A DNA stretch of 13,657 nt from Chloroflexota bacterium (lineage in GTDB: Bacteria > Chloroflexota > Dehalococcoidia > DSTF01 > JACRBR01), in assembly GCA_016213125.1 (NCBI GenBank), contig JACRBR010000359.1, positions 1 to 13,657 on the forward strand. Reading direction: 5' to 3'. Under the pieces are notes generated by a model. The model was not told the origin of the DNA. It saw nothing but the letters and a program-made list of their open reading frames with translations, and did no database searches. This document shows positions 6,914 through 13,657 of the stretch, one piece after another; position 1 is the first letter of the stretch; every line of letters starts with the position of its first letter. A program made the position numbers and the translations under genes.

Positions 6914-9900
6914 ATGAGCGTTCAGGAACCAGAGATCCCCTACGGCGGTACCACCGGCGAGCGCCTCAAGGCGTTCGCGTTGAACGATGAAACGCGAGAG
7001 CGCATCTCGTCGCTCGCCGTGCGCTACTGGGAGGTAGCCTCCTACGGCCTGCTGATGGTCATCGCGGTCACGCTGCGGTTCTGGAACCTGGGCGCCCGCG
7101 CGATGCACCACGACGAGAGCCTGCACAGCTACTTCGGCTACGGGTTCAACAAGGGCCTCGAGGACTTCTTCACCTTCGGCACCGCCAACAACGACGGCTA
7201 CAAGCACGTGCCGTTCATGCACGGGCCGTTCCAGTTCATCGGGAACGGCTTCGTCATGTGGATTTTCGGCGATGGCGACTACCAGGCCCGCATCCTGGCG
7301 GCGACGATGGGCACGGCGATGGTGGCGTTCCCGTTCCTTCTCCGCAAGCAGCTCGGGACGTTCGGGGCGCTGGCCGCGGCGATGTTCATCTGCTTCTCGC
7401 CGACGCTCACGTACTACAGCCGGTTCACGCGCGAGGACATCTACACGGCGTTCTGGGTGCTGGGGATCGTCGTCTTCACCTGGCGCTACATGGCCACGCA
7501 GAAGGACCATTTCCTGTACCTGATGGCCGGCTTCATGGCGGGGCTCTTTCTCACCAAAGAGACCAGCTACATGACCGTGGGCGCCTTCGTGTTCTTCTTC
7601 GAGTTCCTGTTCGCGTCATACGTCGCCAACAAGATCAAAGCGAAGAGCCCGCAGATGGCGGAGTGGCAGCACGTCGGCCTGACGCTGCTGTTGATCCCGT
7701 TCGCATGGGCCGTCGCCTTCGGCTGGATCTTCATCGAGGACTGGCGGAAGAAATACGACATGGACGACATGCCCGCAGAGGGCAACGTGCTCGTGGTGAT
7801 GACGACGCTGGCTCTGCCGATGTACGCGGCAATCCTGCAGATTCCGCTGGGCACGGAGTGGCGGAACCGGGCGGAGGAGGGACTGAACCGGCACGTCGCC
7901 GCGGCCGAGTTCAAGTTCGCCATGATCGCCATCTTCGGGCTGATCGGGCTGTCCGTCGCGCTTGGCATGCTGTGGAAGCCGAAGATCTGGGGCATCGCCG
8001 CGGCGTGCTTCTGGGTGCCGTATTTCCTCCTGTCGACCACGTTCTTCTCGAACATGGATGGGATCAAGCCGGACGGCTTCTTCTCTGTCATATGGGGCTC
8101 GCTGGACTACTGGATCAGCCAGCAGGACGTGCGGCGTGGTAACCAGCCAGACAACTACTACTTCATCACCATCCCGGTGTACGAGTTCCTGCCGCTGATG
8201 ATCTCGCTCGTGGCGGGGTTCTACTACTTCATCCGCGGCCAGATGCGCAGTGCAGTCATCGTCGGCGGGCTGGTGGCCACTATCATCATCCTGCTGCTGC
8301 TGCCGCGCGGGTTCACCGTCGAGAAGGTGTCGTTCGTGCACGTGATCGTGCCGTTCACGCTCGTGCTGATAGCGGTGTTCAGCTTCAAGATGGACGCCTT
8401 CACGCGCTTCCTGATGTTCTGGATGGTGGTGACGGCGTTCGCGCTCACCATCGCTGGCGAGAAGATGCCGTGGCTGAACGTGCACATCGCGCTGCCGCTG
8501 GCGGTGCTGGCGGGCCGGTTCGTGGGCGAGATGATCGAGCGCACCGACCTGCGAGAGGATCTGCCGCGCTTCGAGCGTCTGGCGCCCTACATATACGCGG
8601 CCGCGGCCTCGGCACTGGCGGTCCTGGTTTTTGTTCGCACAGGACCGTTTGAAATATTCTCCGTCGGCGGCTGGCTGCTGGCGATCGTGGCCGGCGTGGC
8701 GGTGTACTGGGCGTACAGCGGCTACAGCCGCAAGACGGCGATGCAGGTGGCACTGGTGGGCCTCGTGGCCGCGTTCTCGGTCTTCACGCTGCGGGCCACG
8801 GTGCTGGCCTCGTGGGGCCACCCCAACAACCCGTACAAGGGTGACGTCGCGAAACGCGACTACGGCGAGGTGCCGATCGAGTTGCTGGTGTACACCCAGA
8901 CGTCGGGCGATATCCCCGTGCTGGTCAAGGAGATCGAGCGCGCGGGCAAAGAGTCCGGGCAGGGCAAGAACATACCGGTCGTGATCGACGGCGCCGACGG
9001 GTTCACATGGCCCTGGGCATGGTACGTGCGCGATTCGAAGTTCAAGAGCGTCACCTTCGCGACCGTTAACGACGGATACACGCCACCTCAGGGGGCAATC
9101 TTATTCATCGCGCAGTCGAACGCCTCGAAGGTGGTGCTGGGCGATGCCTACAACGAAGGCATCCCGTACCACCACCGCCGCTGGTTCCCGGAGGAGTACC
9201 GCGGGAAGGACGGAAAGTACTCGACTCAGGACTTCTTCAAGGACCTGCTGACGCCGAAGGTGGTGTTCAACAACTGGCTGAACTACTGGCTGCGGCGCGA
9301 ACCGCCCACGGACCTGGGCGCGGTCGACGGCGTCGCGTTCTTCCCGAAGGAGTTCGACTTCTCGCCGCTGCCGCCGGCGGAGACCGTGCGCACGGAGGGC
9401 ACGCAGCTCATCATCGGGCAGACGGGCACGCGCCCGGGCCAGCTCAGCGGGCCGTCCGACGTGTTCATCGACAAGGAGGGTAACCTCTGGGTCGCCGACA
9501 CCAACAACAACCGCGTATCGAAGTACGCGAGCGACGGCACGTACCTTTCGGGCCTCGGCGGTTTCGGGTCGGAATTCCAGCTGAATCAGCCGTGGTCGCT
9601 GACTGTCGCCGATGACGGCACGGTGTTCGTCGCGGACACCTGGAACCACAAGGTCGTGAAGTTCGACAGGGACGGCAAGAAGGTCAAGGAGTGGGGCGGT
9701 GGCGGCCAGCTCAAGGACGAGGACGGCGATGGCAAGCTGGACAGCGACGATCCCTTCAAGCTGTTCGGCCCGCGTGAGATCACGCTCTCGCCTGAGGGCA
9801 ACGTCCTGATCACCGATACCGGCAACAGCCGCGTCATCGAGTACACCGGCGATGGCGAGTTCGTGCGGCAGTTTGGCCAGAAGGGCACCAGTGGTGCGCC

Positions 9901-10294
9901 GACCGACTTCAGCGAGCCCGTGGGCATCGAAGTGGCGGACAATGGCGACATCTACGTCGGCGACTTCTGGAACAAGCGCGTCGTGGTGTTCGACAAGGAC
10001 CTGAAATTCAAGACGCAGATCAACGTCGACGAGTGGGGCAGCACGCAGGTGACAGAGCGCGCATACATGGCGCTGCTGCCGGACGGCCGCCTACTGGTGA
10101 CCGACCCGACGAACGGGAAGGTCATCACGTTCGGAGCGGACGGCGCGCGGCTTGGGACGTACGACGTGCTGAAGAACGGGACGACGCCCACGGTGCGCCC
10201 GATCGGACTTGCGGCCGATGGGGCGAGCGTGCTGGTTTCGGACTCGAGCGGGAACGTCGTGCGGAAGATCCCGCTTGGTGAAGTGGCGAAGTGA
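6914..10294 (+). CDS. Agl23/TIGR03663-type membrane protein fused to a C-terminal NHL-like beta-propeller
   Basis: This 1126-residue protein has three parts. The N-terminal part (about residues 35-620) has some 18-19 membrane spans and resembles the PMT/GT-C dolichyl-phosphate-mannose transferases. It carries the nearly invariant family residues: the D-E dipeptide in MHHDESLH (D67, E68) and HGP (103-105). GEKMPWLNVH lies further on and also looks characteristic. A soluble stretch (about 620-828) contains TWPWAWYVRD. Residues of about 828-1126 form repeated NHL-type blades (GNLWVADTNNNRV, GTVFVADTWNHKV, GNVLITDTGNSRV, GDIYVGDFWNKRV), probably outside the membrane. Between blades lies an EF-hand/dockerin-like loop, DEDGDGKLDSDD (935-946). 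TIGR03663 is named 'flippase activity-associated protein Agl23' in some annotation systems; its function is not established. ATG 6914 follows GAGGT at 9 nt spacing. It is probably cotranscribed with the DUF2298 gene and acts with it in lipid-linked sugar transfer. Confidence 0.88.
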   Translation: MSVQEPEIPYGGTTGERLKAFALNDETRERISSLAVRYWEVASYGLLMVIAVTLRFWNLGARAMHHDESLHSYFGYGFNKGLEDFFTFGTANNDGYKHVPFMHGPFQFIGNGFVMWIFGDGDYQARILAATMGTAMVAFPFLLRKQLGTFGALAAAMFICFSPTLTYYSRFTREDIYTAFWVLGIVVFTWRYMATQKDHFLYLMAGFMAGLFLTKETSYMTVGAFVFFFEFLFASYVANKIKAKSPQMAEWQHVGLTLLLIPFAWAVAFGWIFIEDWRKKYDMDDMPAEGNVLVVMTTLALPMYAAILQIPLGTEWRNRAEEGLNRHVAAAEFKFAMIAIFGLIGLSVALGMLWKPKIWGIAAACFWVPYFLLSTTFFSNMDGIKPDGFFSVIWGSLDYWISQQDVRRGNQPDNYYFITIPVYEFLPLMISLVAGFYYFIRGQMRSAVIVGGLVATIIILLLLPRGFTVEKVSFVHVIVPFTLVLIAVFSFKMDAFTRFLMFWMVVTAFALTIAGEKMPWLNVHIALPLAVLAGRFVGEMIERTDLREDLPRFERLAPYIYAAAASALAVLVFVRTGPFEIFSVGGWLLAIVAGVAVYWAYSGYSRKTAMQVALVGLVAAFSVFTLRATVLASWGHPNNPYKGDVAKRDYGEVPIELLVYTQTSGDIPVLVKEIERAGKESGQGKNIPVVIDGADGFTWPWAWYVRDSKFKSVTFATVNDGYTPPQGAILFIAQSNASKVVLGDAYNEGIPYHHRRWFPEEYRGKDGKYSTQDFFKDLLTPKVVFNNWLNYWLRREPPTDLGAVDGVAFFPKEFDFSPLPPAETVRTEGTQLIIGQTGTRPGQLSGPSDVFIDKEGNLWVADTNNNRVSKYASDGTYLSGLGGFGSEFQLNQPWSLTVADDGTVFVADTWNHKVVKFDRDGKKVKEWGGGGQLKDEDGDGKLDSDDPFKLFGPREITLSPEGNVLITDTGNSRVIEYTGDGEFVRQFGQKGTSGAPTDFSEPVGIEVADNGDIYVGDFWNKRVVVFDKDLKFKTQINVDEWGSTQVTERAYMALLPDGRLLVTDPTNGKVITFGADGARLGTYDVLKNGTTPTVRPIGLAADGASVLVSDSSGNVVRKIPLGEVAK

Positions 10295-10295
10295 T

Positions 10296-10349
10296 ACGGA
10301 TGTGACATAAGCGCCGTCCGAATGGAAACGTCCGGTGACGGCCATCCGT
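10296..10349 (+). terminator. Bulged long-range hairpin after the Agl23-NHL gene
   Basis: The 5' arm segments ACGGATG (10296-10302) and GCCGTC (10313-10318) can pair with a contiguous 3' arm, GACGGCCATCCGT (10337-10349). This gives 13 base pairs with a 10-nt bulge on the 5' side. TTGTAAG follows, so the U run is poor. It lies between the gene end and the next promoter, where a terminator would be expected. The pairing is visible; termination is a guess. Confidence 0.3.
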
Positions 10350-10357
10350 TGTAAGAA

Positions 10358-10386
10358 TTGACCGCCCGGAGGGGCGTCCATATAAT
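10358..10386 (+). promoter_or_regulatory. Near-consensus sigma70 promoter for the flippase-like / oxidoreductase operon
   Basis: TTGACC (10358-10363) is a five-of-six match to the -35 box, and TATAAT (10381-10386) is a perfect -10 box. The spacer is exactly 17 nt. Transcription would start near 10392-10395, giving a 5' leader of roughly 65-70 nt before TTG 10461. A 10-bp palindrome, CGGACGTCCG (10428-10437), lies in the leader. This is the best promoter in the window. Confidence 0.8.
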
Positions 10387-10460
10387 GCGCGGGCTTCGCT
10401 GCCGAACATAACTGCGACAGCCCTCGCCGGACGTCCGTTCGGCCGTACCGGAGACCCCCT

Positions 10461-11558
10461 TTGCTCAAGAGCCGCGGATTCTGGATCGGCATCATCGTCA
10501 GCCTCGTGTTCATCGGGCTGTTCGTCCGCAGCACCGACTTCGGCGAGGTGAAGCGCGCCTTCGAAGAGGCGAACTACTGGTGGGTGGCCGTCTCCATGCC
10601 CGTGTACTTCGTCGGGCTCTGGGTGCGCACCGTGCGCTGGCAGTACCTGCTGCGGCCCGTAAAGCGGGTGGCGGCGCTGCGGCTCTTCCCGGTCGTGATC
10701 GTCGGGCTGATGGCGAACAACCTCATGCCGGCCCGGACGGGGGAGTTCGTGCGGGCGTACGCCCTGGGCGCGCGGGAGCGGGTGAGCAAGAGCTCGGCGC
10801 TGGGGACGATCGCGGTTGACCGGCTGTTCGACGGTCTCACGCTGGTCCCTATGATGTTCATCGTCGCGCTGTTCGCCGGGCGCGACGTAGAGTTCCCGGT
10901 TGGGTTCGGCCACGAGTTGAGCTTCGCCGGCCTCAGCGCCGTCATGACCGTGCTGTTCGGGGCGGCGCTTCTGGTCCTCCTCGTGCTGGTGTTCTCGACG
11001 CGGGCCCGCAACGGCCTGCTCCAGCTGGTGCACCGGCTGGCGCCGGGTAATCTCAAGCCGAAAGTCGAAGATATCCTGCAGTCCTTTTTCACGGGCCTGG
11101 AGTCCTTGCGGAACCCGGTCGACCTTTCCGTCGCGTGGATCATGTCGGCGGTTTCGTGGGCCCTCGAGGCGACGATGTACTACCTGATCGCGCGTGGCTT
11201 CGGTATCCACGAGCCATTCCACGTATTCCTGCTGCTGACGGCGGCTGCGAACCTCGCCATCGCCGTGGTGGCGTCGCAGGGAGGCGTGGGACCGTTCGAA
11301 CTGGTGGTTTCCAAGACGGTGGTGGCGTTCGGGGCGTCCTCGAAGCTCGCCAGCGCGTACGCAATCGGACTGCACGCGGTGTTGCTGTTCCCCATCATCG
11401 CCATCGGGTTGTACCTGATGTGGACGATGAAGCTCACGTTCGGAGATATGTTGAAGTCCAGCGACCGCGGCGACGAAGTTCCGCCATCCAGCGCTGAGGC
11501 GCAGGCGGGAGGGCGCGTCATGCGCTCGGGCGGTACGGTGAAGCCGGAGCGAGCCTAG
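10461..11558 (+). CDS. Flippase-like / lysylphosphatidylglycerol synthase TM-domain protein (TIGR00374, AglD-like)
   Basis: This 365-residue integral membrane protein of the UPF0104/LPG_synthase_TM family has around eight membrane spans. Family hallmarks are NNLMPARTGEFVRAY (GEF near residue 94), IAVDRLFDG (about 117-125) and the C-terminal GGVGPFE (about 274-280). Members include the transmembrane half of MprF, which makes and flips lysyl-phosphatidylglycerol, and archaeal AglD, which acts in protein glycosylation. This protein lacks the MprF catalytic domain and ends in a hydrophilic tail. The start is TTG 10461, supported by GGAGA (10450-10454) with a 6-nt gap. A strong promoter lies upstream, and the stop codon overlaps the next gene's start by 1 nt, implying translational coupling. 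Next to the DUF2298 and Agl23 genes, a role in handling polyprenyl-linked sugars is more likely than lysyl-lipid synthesis. The substrate cannot be read from the sequence. Confidence 0.88.
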   Translation: MLKSRGFWIGIIVSLVFIGLFVRSTDFGEVKRAFEEANYWWVAVSMPVYFVGLWVRTVRWQYLLRPVKRVAALRLFPVVIVGLMANNLMPARTGEFVRAYALGARERVSKSSALGTIAVDRLFDGLTLVPMMFIVALFAGRDVEFPVGFGHELSFAGLSAVMTVLFGAALLVLLVLVFSTRARNGLLQLVHRLAPGNLKPKVEDILQSFFTGLESLRNPVDLSVAWIMSAVSWALEATMYYLIARGFGIHEPFHVFLLLTAAANLAIAVVASQGGVGPFELVVSKTVVAFGASSKLASAYAIGLHAVLLFPIIAIGLYLMWTMKLTFGDMLKSSDRGDEVPPSSAEAQAGGRVMRSGGTVKPERA

Positions 11559-12889
11559 TGAACGTTGTCGTCGTCGGGGGCGGGGTCGCCGGGATGACCA
11601 CGGCGTACCGCCTGATGCAGGGTGGCCACCAGGTTCAACTGTTCGAAGCGAGCCCTGAACTGGGAGGCCTGGTCCGCACATTCGACGTCGGCGGGACACG
11701 GCTCGAGGCGTACTACCACCACATCTTCTCCTCGGATACCACGATCATCGACCTCATCAACGAACTGGGTTTCGGTGACCAGCTGAAGTGGATCGAGTCG
11801 AAGGTGGGGTGGTTTGACGACGGCAAGATCTACAACTTCACGACTCCGAAAGACCTTGCGTTCTTCGGTCCCCTGCCGCCACTCGATCGGGTGCGCGCCG
11901 GCCTGATGGGGCTGCGCTTGCGCCGCCGCGAGGACTGGGCAGAGTTCGAGCGGATCACCTGTAAGGATTGGATCGAGAAGAACGTCTCGAAAAGGGTGTT
12001 CGAGAAGGTCTGGGGACCGCTCCTGGAAGGCAAATATGGCGATGCCTACGACCAGGTCGCGATGGCATGGCTCTGGAGCAAGGTGCACCTTCGGTTCCAA
12101 TCGCGCCGAGGCGTCTCGCAGAAGGAGTTCCTGGGCTACCTGATGGGAAGCTTCCAGGTCTACATCCACGAGATGGAACGCCGCATGCGGGCGGGGGGCG
12201 TGGACATACACCTGAACGCCGGCGTGCAACAGATCACGGCGACCGGCAAACGCGCTGACGGGGTGGTGTTGGCCGATGGTTCGCGCGTGGACGCTGATGC
12301 CGTCGTGGCGGCGCTGCCGTCGCTGCTGTTCAAGAAGATTGCGCCGCCGCTGGGCGAGGACTACTCATCGAAGCTGGACCACGTGAAGTGGCAGGGCGCC
12401 GTGTGCATGGTGGTGACGCTGGATCGTTCATTTTCACCGATCTACTGGATGAACATTGGTGACCGGAGCATGCCGTTCCTGGCGCTGGTGGAGCACACGA
12501 ACTTCATCGGGCCGGAGAACTACGACGGAAACCACATCCTGTACATCTCGAACTACCTGCCGCAGGATCACGAGTACTTCGGCCTGGACGAGGATCAGCT
12601 GTGGGCCATCTTCGAGCCCGCGCTCAAGCGCATCAATCCTGCGTTCACGTCGAACTGGGTGCGGCAGAAGTGGCTGTTCAAGGCCCCGTACGCGCAGCCG
12701 ATCATCGGGTTGGAGTACAGCAAGTACCGGCCCGACCATCGCACGCCGGTCGAGGGGCTGTACCTGGAAACGATGACCCAGATATATCCCGAAGATCGCG
12801 GCCAGAACTACAGCATCAAGATGGGGGACGAAGTCGCGCGGATGGTCGTCGAGGACCACGCGAAACGCGTGTCCGACGCCCGCGCGTAA
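11558..12889 (+). CDS. NAD(P)/FAD-dependent oxidoreductase (amine oxidase / UGM-like fold)
   Basis: This is a 443-residue soluble flavoprotein. The N-terminus is a classical Rossmann FAD-binding fold: VVVVGGGVAGMTTAYRL (GGGVAG, residues about 7-12), then an acidic strand end in LFEAS, then the GGL motif SPELGGLVRTF. EAYYHHIFSSD follows, reminiscent of the histidine region of UDP-galactopyranose mutase. Near the C-terminus, EDRGQNYSIKMGDEVA is the usual second FAD contact. It belongs to the NAD_binding_8 / amino-oxidase group (COG1232-like), which includes protoporphyrinogen oxidases, carotenoid desaturases and sugar mutases. The GTG start at 11558 shares its first G with the upstream TAG stop and has GGAG (11546-11549) 8 nt ahead. 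Coupling to a flippase-like gene suggests a sugar or isoprenoid-lipid substrate rather than haem synthesis. The fold is confident; the reaction is unknown. Confidence 0.85.
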   Translation: MNVVVVGGGVAGMTTAYRLMQGGHQVQLFEASPELGGLVRTFDVGGTRLEAYYHHIFSSDTTIIDLINELGFGDQLKWIESKVGWFDDGKIYNFTTPKDLAFFGPLPPLDRVRAGLMGLRLRRREDWAEFERITCKDWIEKNVSKRVFEKVWGPLLEGKYGDAYDQVAMAWLWSKVHLRFQSRRGVSQKEFLGYLMGSFQVYIHEMERRMRAGGVDIHLNAGVQQITATGKRADGVVLADGSRVDADAVVAALPSLLFKKIAPPLGEDYSSKLDHVKWQGAVCMVVTLDRSFSPIYWMNIGDRSMPFLALVEHTNFIGPENYDGNHILYISNYLPQDHEYFGLDEDQLWAIFEPALKRINPAFTSNWVRQKWLFKAPYAQPIIGLEYSKYRPDHRTPVEGLYLETMTQIYPEDRGQNYSIKMGDEVARMVVEDHAKRVSDARA

Positions 12890-12913
12890 ACCGCTGCGGG
12901 AACAACATATTGC

Positions 12914-12939
12914 CGCTGCTCGCTAATCGCCGAGCAGCG
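12914..12939. terminator. Bidirectional hairpin between convergent genes
   Basis: CGCTGCTCG (12914-12922) and CGAGCAGCG (12931-12939) form a perfect 9-bp stem with an 8-nt loop that contains the minus-strand stop codon (12923-12925). On the + strand it is followed by TCTTGT, a weak U run. It is placed to end transcription of both the oxidoreductase operon and the convergent zinc-ribbon gene. Confidence 0.55.
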
Positions 12940-13468
12940 TCTTGTACCCCAGGCCTACGATCTCCTCGACGTACTCGCTACGCCAGCCCGCGTTGGGGAT
13001 GCGGACGTTGTTGTCGCGGAACCAGCGGTGGTATCCGAGATACTCATCCTCCAGCTGCTTCCGCCACTCGTCCTCTTCCTTGAAGATCTCCGGCTCGACT
13101 TCCTCGAGGCGCGTGGCCCCGTCGGTCGGGTCGACGTCGAGGTCCTCCTGCCAGTAGTCCGCCAGGTAGTCCAGGCAATCCTCAAGGTCCTTGCGGTTGT
13201 CGTTCAGGAGGAGCGTCATCATGCCCTCGCGGTCCACCGGACTGGCGCGCAGTCGCAGTTCCCGGGCACAGTTCTCGCAGACCACGATGAGGCGCCGAGC
13301 GTCACACTCGGCCGGGTTCTTGCAGTTATGGGTGCGCGGTGCGAACTCGGACGTCCCCGGGGAGCGGCTGTATCCCGCGACGAGATTGGCGTTGAGAGAG
13401 CCGCATTTTGGGCAGTTGAGCTTGTCCGCGAAGATGTCGTCGAGGGTCTTTTCCCAGTCAATCTGCAT
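12923..13468 (-). CDS. Uncharacterised zinc-ribbon-like protein
   Basis: I do not recognise this 181-residue protein. Its N-terminal third has six cysteines arranged as zinc ligands: CPKC (19, 22), NCKNPAEC (C49, C55, with H47 nearby) and CENC (64, 67), a pattern typical of zinc ribbons or treble-clef folds in nucleic-acid-binding or small structural proteins. The remaining two thirds is acidic and rich in D, E, W and Y (DYLADYWQEDLDVD and later), with no membrane span or signal peptide, so it is probably cytoplasmic. The ATG start at 13466-13468 is well supported by AGGGAGGG (complement of 13477-13484) with an 8-nt gap. It converges on the oxidoreductase gene and shares its hairpin. A candidate promoter lies about 40 nt upstream, and a possible small ORF overlaps its first codons. 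That the gene is real is likely; the function is unknown. Confidence 0.75.
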   Translation of the reverse strand: MQIDWEKTLDDIFADKLNCPKCGSLNANLVAGYSRSPGTSEFAPRTHNCKNPAECDARRLIVVCENCARELRLRASPVDREGMMTLLLNDNRKDLEDCLDYLADYWQEDLDVDPTDGATRLEEVEPEIFKEEDEWRKQLEDEYLGYHRWFRDNNVRIPNAGWRSEYVEEIVGLGYKTLLGD

Positions 13469-13628
13469 GGTCGACGCCCTCCCTGCCTGGCGATTTCGCC
13501 TGCATGGCCATCTTAGCGGACTCCCGGATCCCCTTCAACGCGCCGAAATTGACTCCATTGAGCCCTAGGACTCCCGTAAGGGCAGCCCTCCTGCTGCCGA
13601 TACTAACGCTGGTAAGGGGGTCAGCCAT
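13458..13628 (-). CDS. Possible small protein overlapping the zinc-ribbon gene start
   Basis: A minus-strand ATG (complement of 13626-13628) opens 56 codons ending in TGA at 13458-13460. The TGA overlaps the first 11 nt of the zinc-ribbon gene. The product begins MADPLTSVSIGSRRAAL and includes GLNGVNFGALKGIRESAK, a small-residue-rich and mildly amphipathic sequence without cysteines. The overlap would suit translational coupling. Against it, there is no clear Shine-Dalgarno, codon choice (AGG, CTA, AGT) is unlike that of the neighbours, and a promoter candidate lies inside it. Open frames of this length arise easily in GC-rich DNA. I cannot name a family. Confidence 0.25.
   Translation of the reverse strand: MADPLTSVSIGSRRAALTGVLGLNGVNFGALKGIRESAKMAMQAKSPGREGVDHAD
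13510..13538 (-). promoter_or_regulatory. Candidate promoter of the zinc-ribbon gene
   Basis: Reading the minus strand, TTGAAG (complement of 13533-13538) is followed after exactly 17 nt by TAAGAT (complement of 13510-13515). Each box matches consensus at four of six positions. Transcription would begin near 13503, leaving a leader of about 35 nt that contains the good Shine-Dalgarno. Spacing and placement are good; box quality is moderate. Confidence 0.4.
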
Positions 13629-13657
13629 CGTGGGTCTACGCCGCGCCCGACAGGACC

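Noticed and set aside
10428..10437. CGGACGTCCG as part of an intrinsic terminator
   Set aside because: The palindrome has no loop and no U run, and lies downstream of the promoter in the leader of the next gene.
10125..11699. Minus-strand open frame of 524 codons
   Set aside because: It spans an excellent + strand promoter and runs across three well-supported + strand genes. Its Arg/His/Pro-rich translation has no recognisable domain.
13561..13657. tRNA or structured RNA at the window end (GGCAGC/GCTGCC inverted repeat at 13581-13598)
   Set aside because: The only clear stem is 6 bp. No cloverleaf, T-loop GTTCRA motif or CCA end could be built on either strand.
1..13657. CRISPR array, insertion sequence, integrase or phage genes
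   Set aside because: I saw no regularly spaced repeats, no terminal inverted repeats with a transposase, and no recombinase motifs. The genes read as native chromosome.

Overview
The window is strongly GC-rich, densely coding bacterial chromosome. It most likely comes from a member of the Chloroflexota (Dehalococcoidia or a related uncultured class). The main reason is the side-by-side pair of a DUF2298 'YYY' membrane protein (TIGR03662) and an Agl23/TIGR03663 membrane protein. From memory of these families, that pair occurs mainly in Chloroflexi and Archaea and often as neighbours. The bacterial SMC-FtsY pair and sigma70-like promoters argue against an archaeon. This placement rests on family knowledge, not on a search.

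Region 1 (1-4254, + strand) is housekeeping. It holds the 3' part of smc (chromosome condensation and segregation; its N-terminal ATPase half lies before the window), then ftsY (signal recognition particle receptor GTPase). A perfect 8-bp hairpin separates them. The ftsY start is ambiguous: an ATG lies inside a TAGAAT -10-like box, and a strong Shine-Dalgarno sequence sits 24 nt further on, just before a CTG.

Region 2 (4354-12889, + strand) looks like an envelope glycan or lipid-linked-sugar module of four genes. In order these are: a ~17-span DUF2298 protein; a very large Agl23/TIGR03663 protein fused at its C-terminus to an NHL-type beta-propeller that carries an EF-hand/dockerin-like calcium loop; an AglD/LPG-synthase-TM 'flippase-like' membrane protein; and a flavin-dependent oxidoreductase of the amine oxidase / UDP-galactopyranose mutase-like fold. 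The first two genes are 22 nt apart with a 14-bp palindrome at the junction. The last two overlap by 1 nt and are preceded by an almost ideal sigma70 promoter (TTGACC, 17 nt, TATAAT). The module therefore seems to be two adjacent transcription units. Inference: the two GT-C-like proteins transfer or handle a polyprenyl-linked sugar, the TIGR00374 protein contributes to lipid or glycan translocation or synthesis, and the flavoenzyme modifies a sugar or isoprenoid. No step is proven by the sequence.

Region 3 (12890-13657, - strand) converges on region 2 through a perfect 9-bp hairpin. It holds an uncharacterised six-cysteine zinc-ribbon-like protein and, possibly, an overlapping 56-codon upstream ORF. 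A plausible minus-strand promoter lies inside that small ORF, so the two interpretations compete.

I see no tRNA or rRNA gene, CRISPR array, insertion sequence or phage gene. The strongest lead for something undescribed is the glycan module, especially the propeller-fused Agl23 protein.
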